From Jejubacter calystegiae (lineage in GTDB: Bacteria; Pseudomonadota; Gammaproteobacteria; Enterobacterales; Enterobacteriaceae): a DNA stretch of 64,000 nucleotides. The DNA is taken from the NCBI RefSeq assembly GCF_005671395.1, contig NZ_CP040428.1:3906001-3970000 (forward strand). The letters run 5' to 3'. The position numbers and the translations under genes were made by a program. Below, one piece after another: positions 41,815 through 50,817 of the stretch. The notes beneath the pieces are model-generated. The model did not search any database and was not told where the DNA came from. It saw nothing but the letters and a program-made list of their open reading frames with translations. Each line of letters opens with the position of its first letter. The first letter of the stretch is position 1.

Positions 41815-42984
41815 ATGCGCCTGGCAATCCCCTTTCCCCCTTCGGTGCCCGTGGCCGGTTTTGTGGCTGTGCTGGTAGGCTATGCCAGTTCTGCTGCCAT
41901 TATCTGGCAGGCGGCTTCCGTCGCGGGCGCCACTAACGCTCAGGTGGCGGGCTGGATGACCATGCTGGGCCTGGCGATGGGGCTAAGCACCCTGCTGCTA
42001 AGCCTGCGCTGGCGGGCGCCGGTACTGACGGCCTGGTCGACGCCCGGCGCGGCACTGCTGGTGACCAGCCTGCCAGGCCATTCGCTGGGGGAAGCCACCG
42101 GGGTATTTATCTTCTGTGGCGCGCTGATTACGCTGTGCGGCGTCACCGGTCTGTTCGCCCGCTTAATGAAAATTCTGCCCCACAGCCTGTGCGCCGCCAT
42201 GCTGGCCGGTATTTTGCTGCGTTTCGGGCTGGAAGCCTTCGGCGCTCTGGCGGACAACGGCCTGCTGTGCGGCGTGATGCTGGCCGCCTGGCTGCTGGTA
42301 CGGACGCTGGCGCCACGCTATGCCGTCATTGCCGCGCTGCTCGCCGGTCTGATGGTCGCCTTCGCCGATCATCAGTACCAGCAGGGGCTGACGTTGCCGC
42401 TGTTTGTCACGCCGACCTTTACCCTGCCGCAATTTACGCTTTCCAGCCTGATTGGCGTGGGAGTGCCTTATTTTCTGGTGACCATGGCGTCCCAGAACGC
42501 GCCGGGTCTGGCAACGCTTAAGGCCTCCGGCTATCAGGTTCCCACCTCGCCGCTGCTCTCAGTAACCGGTCTGTTTACCCTGGTGCTGGCGCCATTTGGC
42601 GCGTTTTCGGTGGCAATTGCCGCCATTACCGCCTCCATCTGCCAGGGGGAAGAGGCTCATCCGGATCCCGCCCGGCGCTGGCAGGCCGCCTGCGCGGCGG
42701 GCGTATTCTATCTGCTGGCCGGTCTGGCGGGGGGCGGGATTGTCAATCTGATGACCGCCCTGCCGGATGCCTGGATCAAAATGCTGGCAGGGCTGGCGCT
42801 TCTGGGCGCGCTAAGCGGCAGCCTGCATCAGGCGCTGGGCGACGAAAAACAGCGCGATGCCGCCATCGTCACCTTTTTGATTGTGGCGTCCGGGGTCACG
42901 CTGTGGGGCGTCGGCTCCGCCTTCTGGGGATTGGTCGGCGGCGGTCTGTGCCATGCCGTACTGTCAGCGACCCGCCGCCCGTAG
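41815..42984 (+). CDS. benE: benzoate/H+ symporter
   Basis: A 389-residue inner-membrane transporter of the BenE family with about 12 membrane segments. G-Y-A-S-S-A-A-I-I-W-Q near res 22-32 and T-P-G-A-A-L near 77-82 are the family signature. It imports benzoate for the BenABCD pathway encoded 15 kb away, although the benE-sutR pair is also kept in E. coli, which lacks that pathway. Start 41815 follows AAGGAG. Its 3' end overlaps the convergent AraC gene by 21 bp. Confidence 0.94.
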   Translation: MRLAIPFPPSVPVAGFVAVLVGYASSAAIIWQAASVAGATNAQVAGWMTMLGLAMGLSTLLLSLRWRAPVLTAWSTPGAALLVTSLPGHSLGEATGVFIFCGALITLCGVTGLFARLMKILPHSLCAAMLAGILLRFGLEAFGALADNGLLCGVMLAAWLLVRTLAPRYAVIAALLAGLMVAFADHQYQQGLTLPLFVTPTFTLPQFTLSSLIGVGVPYFLVTMASQNAPGLATLKASGYQVPTSPLLSVTGLFTLVLAPFGAFSVAIAAITASICQGEEAHPDPARRWQAACAAGVFYLLAGLAGGGIVNLMTALPDAWIKMLAGLALLGALSGSLHQALGDEKQRDAAIVTFLIVASGVTLWGVGSAFWGLVGGGLCHAVLSATRRP

Positions 42985-43836
42985 CCGAGACGGCGTGGCG
43001 CCAAAGGCCGCGCGAAAGCGGTTACTAAAATGGCTGGCGGAACTGAATCCGCAGCCCAGGGCTACCTCCGTTAATGGCAGGCGGCTGTGACGCACCAGCT
43101 GTTCGGCCCGCAGCAGGCGGCGCTGCATCACATAGCGGTGCGGCGCCATCCCCATCGAACGGCTGAACATACGTGCAAAGTGGAACTCGCTGAGATCCGC
43201 TTCCCGGGCCAGCATCGCCAGGGTAATGGCGTCTCCCAAATGCGTTTCGATCCACGCTTCCACCCGGCGTAGTACCACCGGGGCCAGCCCGCCGGTCACC
43301 GTAGGCAGGCGCCAGCGTACCGTACTGTAGTGCTGCACCAGATGAATCAGCAATAAGGTCGCTGCGCTACTGAACTGTAGCTGGTTAGCCTGCTGGCGCC
43401 AGTCGCAGCTTAGCAGCAGATGGCGGTACATCCAGGCGATACGCTCATCTTCGGCAAAGGTCTTCTCTTCCAGGCTGAGCTGCGCCGGGCCGCGATCCCA
43501 GACCTGCTCGGCCACCGCCCGCAGATGCCAGTCGGTACAGTAGAGATGGACAAAAGAGAGATCGCCACGCACGTCCCAGGTATATTCGCTCTGCTCCGGC
43601 ATCAGGCAGAAACGCCCCGGTCCACCGCCGTTGCGCCAGCCGCCAGGCACCTTAAGCCAGGTTTCATAACCGTCCGCCACATACAGACTCAACGTGTGGT
43701 GATCGGAACGCTGGGTGATGGTGTCCTTATTGTTGAACCAGGATGCAAGCTGAATACCAGAGCCCAACACCAGGCTATCGCGCAGCTGCGCCCGGTGTGC
43801 GCTGAGCGTGTTAAAGGTGTGGTAATGCGATGGCAT
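42964..43836 (-). CDS. AraC-family transcriptional regulator
   Basis: A 290-residue AraC regulator. Residues 1-160 form a cupin-like sensor, and 185-288 the two helix-turn-helix motifs, with D-A-I-T-L-A-M-L-A-R-E-A-D-L-S-E-F-H-F-A-R near 196-216 and a C-terminal V-A-L-G-C-G-F-S-S-A-S-H-F-S-N-R-F-R. It is divergent from the DMT transporter at 44011, so export of a small compound is the probable target. The ligand is unknown. Confidence 0.9.
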   Translation of the reverse strand: MPSHYHTFNTLSAHRAQLRDSLVLGSGIQLASWFNNKDTITQRSDHHTLSLYVADGYETWLKVPGGWRNGGGPGRFCLMPEQSEYTWDVRGDLSFVHLYCTDWHLRAVAEQVWDRGPAQLSLEEKTFAEDERIAWMYRHLLLSCDWRQQANQLQFSSAATLLLIHLVQHYSTVRWRLPTVTGGLAPVVLRRVEAWIETHLGDAITLAMLAREADLSEFHFARMFSRSMGMAPHRYVMQRRLLRAEQLVRHSRLPLTEVALGCGFSSASHFSNRFRAAFGATPSRLRAAGR

Positions 43837-44010
43837 AAGCGAACTTCATGCGGATAAAGAATGTCCGCAGTGTACCCGAGCAGGCGCAGGCCCCGCCAGA
43901 TTCGGCAACAGAAAAGCGCAAGATGCTGCAAGTCACCGCAGTCTGATGCAGGCGCAGCAGTCACGCCAGCACGATACTGGGGCCACCTTTACCATGACGG
44001 GATGAGATTC

Positions 44011-44910
44011 ATGCCTTTTATTCTTTACGCCCTGGTGGTCGCCATCTGGGGCACCACCTGGATAGCCATTGTCATGCAGCTCGGAACGGCGCCGATCGCC
44101 GTCTCCATCTTCTGGCGTTTCGCCATCGCGGCGCTGGTGATGACGCTTATCGCCAGGCTGTGCGGCCGTTTGCAGCGCCTGTCGTTGCGCGATCGGCTGT
44201 TTTGCCTGGCACAGGGCTGCTGCGTGTTCGGCTTTAACTTTCTCTGCTTCTACCACGCCGCCGAATGGATCAACAGCGGACTGGAATCGGTCATTTTTTC
44301 AATGGCGGTGCTGTTTAACGCAATTAACAGCTTCCTGTTTTTCAGGATTCGCCCGCCGGTCAGTTTCTTTCCGGCTGCGCTGCTGGGTGCTGCCGGTATC
44401 ATACTACTGTTCTGGCGCGATCTGAGCGCGCCCCGTATTGAACCAGGGCTCTTTATCGGCATCGGGCTGAGCGCGCTGGGCACGCTGGGTTTTTCGCTGG
44501 GCAATATGATTAGTCTGCGCCACCAGCGGCGCGGGCTGGATATTCTGACCACCAATAGTCAGGCGATGCTGTATGGAGCGCTGGTGATGGGGTTACTGGC
44601 GTTAAGCCAGGGGGCGAACTTTATGCCGCCGCTGTCGGCACGCTATCTGGGCTCCCTGCTCTATCTGGCGCTGTTTGGTTCGGTTATCGCCTTTGGCGCT
44701 TACTTTACGCTGGTCAGCCGCATCGGCGCCGATCAGGCGGCTTACAGCATCCTGCTGTTTCCGCTGGTAGCGCTGGCTATTTCCACCCTCTACGAAGGCT
44801 ACGTTTGGCACCCCAGCGCGGTTGCCGGTCTGCTGCTGATTCTGACCGGCAACCTGGTGATGTTCGCCCGGCCGGAGCGCCTGTTGTTCAGGCTCCGCGG
44901 CACGGCATAA
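44011..44910 (+). CDS. DMT-family (EamA) transporter
   Basis: A 299-residue inner-membrane protein with ten helices made from two EamA repeats. V-V-A-I-W-G-T-T-W-I-A near res 8-18 opens the first repeat. It exports a small metabolite of unknown nature; family members carry amino acids, sugars or drugs. I prefer ATG 44011, nine bases after an ATG at 44002, because GGGATGAG is correctly placed for it. It is divergent from the AraC gene and converges on the MscS gene with 4 bp between stops. Confidence 0.87.
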   Translation: MPFILYALVVAIWGTTWIAIVMQLGTAPIAVSIFWRFAIAALVMTLIARLCGRLQRLSLRDRLFCLAQGCCVFGFNFLCFYHAAEWINSGLESVIFSMAVLFNAINSFLFFRIRPPVSFFPAALLGAAGIILLFWRDLSAPRIEPGLFIGIGLSALGTLGFSLGNMISLRHQRRGLDILTTNSQAMLYGALVMGLLALSQGANFMPPLSARYLGSLLYLALFGSVIAFGAYFTLVSRIGADQAAYSILLFPLVALAISTLYEGYVWHPSAVAGLLLILTGNLVMFARPERLLFRLRGTA

Positions 44911-44914
44911 TGAC

Positions 44915-46000
44915 TCAGGCGGCCGCCTGGCGCGGCCCCTGTGAATCCACCACCACAATACTCGGCAGCGCCAGCCGGATATCATTTTCCGCCAGTTGCT
45001 CAATTAACCGGATATTGATCTCCTGCTGAATATCCATATAGCGGTTATAGTCGGCGGTACTGACGATATGCACTACTTCGAAGCTCAGGCGATCGCTTTC
45101 AAACCCCAGCAGATGGGCGCGATCAAAGGTGGTTTCGCCCACATCGGTCACAATCTGCTTCACCATATCGCCAATTTGACGCAGTTTTTCCGGCGGCGTG
45201 GACAGTGAGACGCCAAAGGAAAAGACGATGCGTCGGGTCTGCATCCGCTTGTAGTTATGGATAATTTGCTGCAACAGAATGGCGTTGCCGCAGACAATTT
45301 GCTCGCCGCTCAGGCTGCGGATACGGGTGGTTTTCAGCCCGATATGCTCGATGGTACCGGCGACATCATTGAATACAATGAAGTCGCCAATCTCGAACGG
45401 CTTATCAAAACCGATAGAAAGCGAGGCGAACACATCGCTCAGTACGGTCTGCACCGCCAGCGCGATAGCGATACCGCCAACCCCCAGACTGGCAACCAGC
45501 GCGGTAATATCCACCCCGGCATTGGCCAGGATCGACAGCAGCATCATCGACCAGACGATCGCCCGCAGAATAACGCCCAGAATCACCAGGGTCACCGGAT
45601 TCTTACGGGTGCCCGGGGTGTATATCACGTGATGCAGCCAGGACTGCACCGCCTGATCCAGCCAGATGGCGACCTGGAGCGCCAGCACCAGGAACCACGC
45701 ATGGCTCAGGGTACTGCCAAGATTGGCCGGCAGTGAGACAAAGCGCAGACTGATCAGGAAGGCGACCACAAACATCAGCAGTTTGTTGGTCTTGTTCAGC
45801 ACGTCGAACAGCAGATAGCGGTAGTCGCGGGCGGTGGTGCGCGACTCTCCCCAGGACTGAATGGTGCGGTGCACCAGGGCCAGCAGCCTGTTTATCAACC
45901 AGTAAACAATGAGCGTCACCAGTACCACGGTCGCCACGCCAATCCAGAACGATGTCGACATCAGCACCGGCAGTATATTTATCTTATCGATGAACGTCAT
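44915..46000 (-). CDS. MscS-family mechanosensitive channel
   Basis: A 361-residue channel with five predicted membrane helices. The pore helix and the conserved G-V-G-G-I-A-I-A-L-A-V-Q-T-V-L motif are at about 190-204, and the cytoplasmic beta domain is at about 205-360. It would release solutes on hypo-osmotic shock. Start 46000 has a good AGGAGG ribosome site; the upstream in-frame region lacks one. Relative to small MscS (286 residues) it has an extra pair of N-terminal helices, as in YnaI/YbdG-type channels. Confidence 0.93.
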   Translation of the reverse strand: MTFIDKINILPVLMSTSFWIGVATVVLVTLIVYWLINRLLALVHRTIQSWGESRTTARDYRYLLFDVLNKTNKLLMFVVAFLISLRFVSLPANLGSTLSHAWFLVLALQVAIWLDQAVQSWLHHVIYTPGTRKNPVTLVILGVILRAIVWSMMLLSILANAGVDITALVASLGVGGIAIALAVQTVLSDVFASLSIGFDKPFEIGDFIVFNDVAGTIEHIGLKTTRIRSLSGEQIVCGNAILLQQIIHNYKRMQTRRIVFSFGVSLSTPPEKLRQIGDMVKQIVTDVGETTFDRAHLLGFESDRLSFEVVHIVSTADYNRYMDIQQEINIRLIEQLAENDIRLALPSIVVVDSQGPRQAAA

Positions 46001-46058
46001 CCGGCCTCCTTTGATGGTTGCAAAACGATCAAGTATAGCCGTTGCGTGCGGGAGAAGG

Positions 46059-46079
46059 ACCGGGCTGGAAGCGCCCGGT
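46059..46079 (-). terminator. hairpin downstream of carbonic anhydrase gene
   Basis: ACCGGGC (46059-46065) pairs with GCCCGGT (46073-46079). It lies 9 bp beyond the carbonic anhydrase stop. No clear T-run follows. Confidence 0.4.
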
Positions 46080-46088
46080 ACCGGCATA

Positions 46089-46826
46089 TTAGCTAAAGAA
46101 GTCGACTTGTCCTCCCTCCAGACTGTACATCGCCCCAAGAATGACGATATCGCCTTTGTTTTCCATTTCGGACAATACCGGGCTACGGCGACGGATCTGT
46201 TCCATCGTCATCATCACGTGGGTGCGGGCTACGGCATCGACAAACCCCGGGCTGGCGATGCTCCGTTCACCTTCCCAGGGCGTGTTTTCTACCGCGGGCC
46301 GTATCGCCTGTACCAGGGCGGTCAGATGACCCAATTTAACGCCGTTAATGGCGCCTTTAATGGCGCCACATGAGGTGTGCCCCATGACCAGCAGCACTTT
46401 GGCGCCGGACACCGTACAGGCATACTCCAGGCTGCCCAAAATATCATCATTCTGGCCATTACCCGCGACTCTGGTGTTAAAGATTTCACCAATGCCGGTA
46501 TCCAGCACAATTTCCGCCGGTACTCGCGAATCAATACAACTCAGAATCACCGTAGAGGGAAACTGACCGGCCTTGCTGGTACGTTGTTCATCCAGATAAT
46601 CATGCTGCAACATTTTTCCCTGTCGGAATCGCAGATTGCCCTGCTTCAGGCCTTCTACGATTTCGGCAGGCGTCATCGCGTCGCGCTGTGTTTTCGTCAT
46701 GGCTGCGGCAAAACTCAACTGCGGTGCGCTGAGCCCGGCAATACCGGTCACCGCCATGGCGGAAACCGCGGCACTGTGTTTAAAAAACTGACGACGGCTG
46801 GGATTAAGGGGGATTGGATAACGCAT
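46089..46826 (-). CDS. Tat-exported beta carbonic anhydrase
   Basis: A 245-residue beta-class carbonic anhydrase interconverting CO2 and bicarbonate. Zinc ligands are C97, H150 and C153, with the D99-R101 dyad in C-I-D-S-R. A twin-arginine signal (S-R-R-Q-F-F-K, res 10-16) and hydrophobic stretch precede it, so the enzyme should be folded in the cytoplasm and exported to the periplasm. This is unusual, as most enterobacterial beta enzymes (Can, CynT) are cytoplasmic. ATG 46826 follows AAGGAGAG. It lies downstream of tehB in the opposite reading order and is monocistronic. Confidence 0.92.
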   Translation of the reverse strand: MRYPIPLNPSRRQFFKHSAAVSAMAVTGIAGLSAPQLSFAAAMTKTQRDAMTPAEIVEGLKQGNLRFRQGKMLQHDYLDEQRTSKAGQFPSTVILSCIDSRVPAEIVLDTGIGEIFNTRVAGNGQNDDILGSLEYACTVSGAKVLLVMGHTSCGAIKGAINGVKLGHLTALVQAIRPAVENTPWEGERSIASPGFVDAVARTHVMMTMEQIRRRSPVLSEMENKGDIVILGAMYSLEGGQVDFFS

Positions 46827-46957
46827 AAGCACTCTCCTTGGTCGATATGCGCCTTGCGTCACTGCAAGGCGTTGCACGATGTTACCGCGCGTCGGCGTGC
46901 CGGATTAAGCACGCCGCGCAGGAGAGCAAAAGAATGTGGTGAATATCACGCCAGTTA

Positions 46958-47551
46958 TCAGATTTTTCTTGCAAACAGGGTGGCAAAACGCAGTTTAATC
47001 CGATTTCCGTTGGCATCGGTGCGGTGCAACTCGCCGACGTCTTCGTTATATTTCAGCAGCTCCCAGCCTTCGTAGTAACGGCTGAGTTCGCCCTGACGAA
47101 AGGCAAAAGGGAAGCCCACGGTGCAGGGGTAATCGTCGGTATCCATGGCCGCGACAATCAGGTTATAGCCACCGGGACGGGTAGCGGCCTGCATGCTGCC
47201 GATGAGCCCTGGAATGGTTTCCGGCGCCAGGAACATCATCACCACGGTGGAAAGTATAAAGTCGTACTCGCCATCAAAGGTCAGCCCGTTCAGATCGACA
47301 ATGCTGGCGTTCAGGTTATCCAGCCCCTCTTCCTGAGCGATACGCTGGACGTTGGCAATGCTGGTCGGATTTTTATCCCAGGCGGTCACATCAAAGCCGC
47401 GCGCTGCCAGATAGAGGCTGTTGCGGCCATTGCCACAGCCCACGTCCAGCGTGCGGCCTGGGGTTAGCCACTGCATCGCCTCCAGCACTTCCGAGTGGGT
47501 GCGGGTCAGACCATATTTGTCGGTAAAATAGTTTTCATCACGCGGGGTCAT
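46958..47551 (-). CDS. tehB: tellurite methyltransferase
   Basis: A 197-residue SAM-dependent methyltransferase of the TehB family, with the glycine-rich motif D-V-G-C-G-N-G-R-N at about 36-44. E. coli TehB detoxifies tellurite and selenite by methylation. The opening D-E-N-Y-F-T-D-K-Y and the closing F-A-T-L-F-A-R-K are as in E. coli. Its start overlaps the tehA stop (ATGA), so the pair is translationally coupled. Confidence 0.95.
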   Translation of the reverse strand: MTPRDENYFTDKYGLTRTHSEVLEAMQWLTPGRTLDVGCGNGRNSLYLAARGFDVTAWDKNPTSIANVQRIAQEEGLDNLNASIVDLNGLTFDGEYDFILSTVVMMFLAPETIPGLIGSMQAATRPGGYNLIVAAMDTDDYPCTVGFPFAFRQGELSRYYEGWELLKYNEDVGELHRTDANGNRIKLRFATLFARKI

Positions 47552-48552
47552 GAGAGCTCCTTGTTGTAGCATGGTGCGGGATGCGGTTCACGAAGCAACA
47601 GTTTACCCTGGCACAGCAGGATTAGGGTCTGAACCATCAGCAGCCCGATAATCAGGTTAGAGAAGATAAACAGCGGTATCGCCAGCCAGTGGAATACGCC
47701 GTCCGGTTGTTCATGTCCCAGATGCAGCGCGGTGGTTGCCAGCGCCGACAGGCCGAATGAAAAGCTCCATAGCGAAGCGTTAAACGGCTGCGTCAGATAC
47801 CAGGGCATCAGCCGTACCATAAACAGCAGCTGCAGCAGGCCGTAGCCAAACAGCATATGAGCAAAGATATCCCCTTTTCCACCGTTGACGCTTAGCCAGG
47901 CGCTACAGGCCACCAGCGCCGGCGCCATTTGAATTCCCAGCGAACTGCGCGCCGCGGGCGGCACTTCACCGGCGCTGCGCAGGCGCTGCAATATGGCAGG
48001 CTCCAGGCTCAGCCAAGAAAAAACGCCAGCCCCCAAAAACAGGCTGCCGGCCGCCGGCCAGCCGAGGGCGCCGCAGGCCATGGCGCTAATAAAGTTGCAG
48101 GCTACCGTCGGCAGATAGAGCCCGGGGGTGGTAGCTTCGGTGGGATGGGTACCGCGCCACAGACCGGCGCTCTGCCAGGCGGCGTAACCGAGCTGCGCCA
48201 CCACACCCACCGCGAACAGCCCCAGCGCCAGCGGCCGCAGCCAGGGAACAACGCCGATCGCCACCAGCATAGTGGTGGCCGGAAACAGACTGACAAAGCT
48301 GCTCTTCAACGGATGGCGGATCTCTTCCAGTACGGTGCTGGTGTAACGCACCAGTCGCCAGAGAAAGCTCAGACTCAACAGCAGCCAGATGGCTATCCCC
48401 GAGGCGATCAGCCCATCGCTAATACGCGGTGACAGCGGCCAGATCGTGGCGGCATAGCGCCAGGCAAACCCCATACCCAGAATGCCCAACACCATACCAA
48501 AGTAACCGGCGGGCAGATTGAGGATCTGACGAGGTTCGGATGATTTCTGCAT
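47548..48552 (-). CDS. tehA: tellurite-resistance/dicarboxylate transporter-family membrane protein
   Basis: A 334-residue inner-membrane protein with ten helices of the TehA/SLAC1 anion-channel family. The L-N-L-P-A-G-Y-F-G opening and [12 protein letters not shown] near 84-95 are conserved. In E. coli it contributes to tellurite resistance; structures suggest an anion channel. The order tehA-tehB is retained. It is divergent from ydcK with a 121-bp intergenic region. Confidence 0.95.
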   Translation of the reverse strand: MQKSSEPRQILNLPAGYFGMVLGILGMGFAWRYAATIWPLSPRISDGLIASGIAIWLLLSLSFLWRLVRYTSTVLEEIRHPLKSSFVSLFPATTMLVAIGVVPWLRPLALGLFAVGVVAQLGYAAWQSAGLWRGTHPTEATTPGLYLPTVACNFISAMACGALGWPAAGSLFLGAGVFSWLSLEPAILQRLRSAGEVPPAARSSLGIQMAPALVACSAWLSVNGGKGDIFAHMLFGYGLLQLLFMVRLMPWYLTQPFNASLWSFSFGLSALATTALHLGHEQPDGVFHWLAIPLFIFSNLIIGLLMVQTLILLCQGKLLLREPHPAPCYNKELS

Positions 48553-48673
48553 CTTGTTTAAGACATAAAATATATTTGAAATGCATTTTATGGGATTTGT
48601 CCGTCAAATACTATCCCGGCCAGATTTGCTACCTTTTAATCAGTGTTGCCGCCGATTCAATCCGGGAGCCCGC

Positions 48674-49654
48674 ATGCAAAAATTTCGTCTGCTGGAACAA
48701 AAGCGCCCGTTCACCATTATGCAGGGTGACGTCAGATGTACGCTCTGGCTACGCCAGCTTGAAGCGATTACCGATTTTGCCGATGTCCGGGCCGGGCAGC
48801 GCGGTGGCTGGCTGGAAGAGGAAGAGCTACTAAGCCAGTCCGGCGACTGCTGGGTGTACAGTCAAAACAGCATTCTGTATGGCGGCGCCTGGGTCACCCA
48901 TAACGCCCGCATTACTGGTGAATGCGTTATCGGCCAGGGGGCGATTATCGACGGCAATGCGCTGGTGGATAGTTCACAGGTCACCCATCACGCCCACATC
49001 GGCGACCAGGTTGCGGTACGCGCCAGTCAGGTCAGCGGTCAATGCCAGATCGGTGACGTCGCCCGGGTCAGCGACAGCCAGGTCATCGCCCGCCGCGGGC
49101 TGACGGCGGAAAAACACCAGCAGCTACGTATTGCCGATCGCGCCAGCGTGCACGCTTCGCGCATTATGCATCAGGCGCAAATCATCGACAGCGCGCTGGT
49201 CAGCTACGCCTTTATTGAACACCGGGCCTGCGTAAGCGGTCATGCGGTGATAGAGGGTAACGAAGAGAATGATGTCTGGCTGTGCGATCAGGCCTGGGTA
49301 GGAGAGCGGGCACGCATCCTGGCCGGGCGCGGCGAAGGTCAGAGTCCGACCCTGCGTTACAGCTCCCGGGTCGGCGGCAATGCGCAGATCGTGGGCGAAT
49401 GCCTGCTTAAACATCGGGTGCGGGTGGAAGGCGATGCGGTGCTCACTGGCGGGCCGCTACAGCTTGACGATCGCGTTAGCATCGACGGCCACGCCCGGGT
49501 GACGGGTAATGTGCTGATCGAGCATCGGGTTCGCCTGACGGATGAGGTTAGCGTCGAAGCCTGGGACGATGAAACCATCCATATTCACGGCGACAAAACC
49601 CTGGCAGGCAGTCAGCATATTACCCGGATGCCGTATTACGGGGTTCCCGGGTAA
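48674..49654 (+). CDS. ydcK: YdcK, left-handed beta-helix transferase-like protein
   Basis: A 326-residue protein equal in length to E. coli YdcK. Repeated hexapeptides (V-I-G-Q-G-A, I-I-D-G-N-A and similar) from about res 65 to 310 predict a left-handed parallel beta helix, as in acetyltransferases, but the function is unknown. The start is at 48674 after GGGAG; the in-frame ATG at 48581 would overlap the tehA promoter. In E. coli ydcK lies between tehA and rimL, and here the ars genes separate it from rimL. Confidence 0.92.
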   Translation: MQKFRLLEQKRPFTIMQGDVRCTLWLRQLEAITDFADVRAGQRGGWLEEEELLSQSGDCWVYSQNSILYGGAWVTHNARITGECVIGQGAIIDGNALVDSSQVTHHAHIGDQVAVRASQVSGQCQIGDVARVSDSQVIARRGLTAEKHQQLRIADRASVHASRIMHQAQIIDSALVSYAFIEHRACVSGHAVIEGNEENDVWLCDQAWVGERARILAGRGEGQSPTLRYSSRVGGNAQIVGECLLKHRVRVEGDAVLTGGPLQLDDRVSIDGHARVTGNVLIEHRVRLTDEVSVEAWDDETIHIHGDKTLAGSQHITRMPYYGVPG

Positions 49655-49663
49655 CGTACCAGT

Positions 49664-50362
49664 CTAAATTTTTTGCTGGTTAACACGCGCCGAGAGCGCC
49701 TGATGGCTCTCCACCCGCTCGCTGTATCTGTCAGCAAGGTAATGGGTCTGCCCTTTCAGAAGCAGCGTTATCTTGAACAACTCTTCGGCAACGTCCACGA
49801 TGCGATCGTACCAGGAGGAAGGCTTCATGCGCCCGTTGTCATCAAATTCCTGCCAGGCTTTCGCCACCGATGACTGATTAGGAATCGTGAACATCCGCAT
49901 CCAGCGCCCCAGAATGCGCATCTGGTTTACGGCGTTGAAGGACTGTGAACCGCCGCAGACCTGCATCACGGCCAGCGTTTTACCCTGAGACGGTCGCACG
50001 GCCCCTTCGCTTAATGAAATCCAGTCGATCTGGGCCTTCATTATTGCACTCATCGCACCATGTCGCTCCGGCGAGCTCCAGATCATGCCGTCACACCACC
50101 TTACCCGCTCACGTAGTTCAACCACTTTCGGATGCGTTTCCGGCGCATCGTCAGGCAAAGGCAGACCTGAGGGATTAAACATTTTGACCTCTGCGCCCAT
50201 CGCGCTGAGCAGGCGCCCTGCTTCTTCGGCGGCAAAACGGCTGTACGAACGTTCCCGTACCGAGCCATAAAGGATCAGAATACGCGGCGGTTCTGGTTGC
50301 TGTAATTTTTCAGCGATCTGCCTGTCGAAACAGTCCGCGTTCAGGGCCGGAAATGATTCCAC
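49664..50362 (-). CDS. arsH: arsenical-resistance NADPH:FMN reductase
   Basis: A 232-residue flavodoxin-like protein that oxidises trivalent organoarsenicals in known homologues. [16 protein letters not shown] near 34-49 is the FMN phosphate loop, and S-P-E-R-H-G near 93-98 contacts the flavin. It is divergent from arsR-arsB, with a shared operator. It has a Phe/Pro-rich N-terminus and a long C-terminal tail, as in other ArsH proteins. Confidence 0.95.
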   Translation of the reverse strand: MESFPALNADCFDRQIAEKLQQPEPPRILILYGSVRERSYSRFAAEEAGRLLSAMGAEVKMFNPSGLPLPDDAPETHPKVVELRERVRWCDGMIWSSPERHGAMSAIMKAQIDWISLSEGAVRPSQGKTLAVMQVCGGSQSFNAVNQMRILGRWMRMFTIPNQSSVAKAWQEFDDNGRMKPSSWYDRIVDVAEELFKITLLLKGQTHYLADRYSERVESHQALSARVNQQKI

Positions 50363-50404
50363 TTTTATGCCTCCTTAAAAGCACCTGGCGATTTCAATAT
50401 CAAC

Positions 50405-50426
50405 ACATATGTTTTATCGTATATGT
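50405..50426. promoter_or_regulatory. candidate ArsR operator
   Basis: ACATATG (50405-50411) and TATATGT (50420-50426) form an imperfect dyad with a central TTTTATCG. It lies between the divergent arsH and arsR starts, the normal place for ArsR repression of both transcripts. Confidence 0.6.
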
Positions 50427-50450
50427 ATTCTACGTTCACCGGGAACTCAA

Positions 50451-50771
50451 ATGCTACAACCCGTTCAGCTTTTCAAAATTCTGTCGGACGATACCCGGCT
50501 GGCTATCGTGATGCTTCTGCGCGAATCGGGAGAACTGTGCGTCTGCGAACTCTGCGGGGCTATCTCTGCTTCACAACCTAAGATATCCCGCCATATGGCG
50601 ATATTACGCGAGTCGGAACTGGTTCTGGATCGCCGGGAAGGGAAATGGATCTACTATCGCCTTTCGCCACATATGCCAGCCTGGGCCGCCGAGACGATAA
50701 CAACCACCTGGCTGTGTCTGCGGGACGATGTCCGCGACCGGCTGGCCAAATCGGCGGCGACCCTCTGCTAG
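50451..50771 (+). CDS. arsR: arsenite-responsive repressor
   Basis: A 106-residue winged-helix ArsR protein. The arsenite-binding cysteines are C30, C32 and C35 in E-L-C-V-C-E-L-C, at the start of the recognition region, as in E. coli ArsR. Arsenite binding releases the dimer from DNA. The start is the ATG at 50451, because the sequence upstream is operator. It lies 46 bp before arsB in the same direction. Confidence 0.96.
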   Translation: MLQPVQLFKILSDDTRLAIVMLLRESGELCVCELCGAISASQPKISRHMAILRESELVLDRREGKWIYYRLSPHMPAWAAETITTTWLCLRDDVRDRLAKSAATLC

Positions 50772-50817
50772 CCGGTACGGATACACATTCTAAAAAACAT
50801 ATATTATGGAGTCTTAA

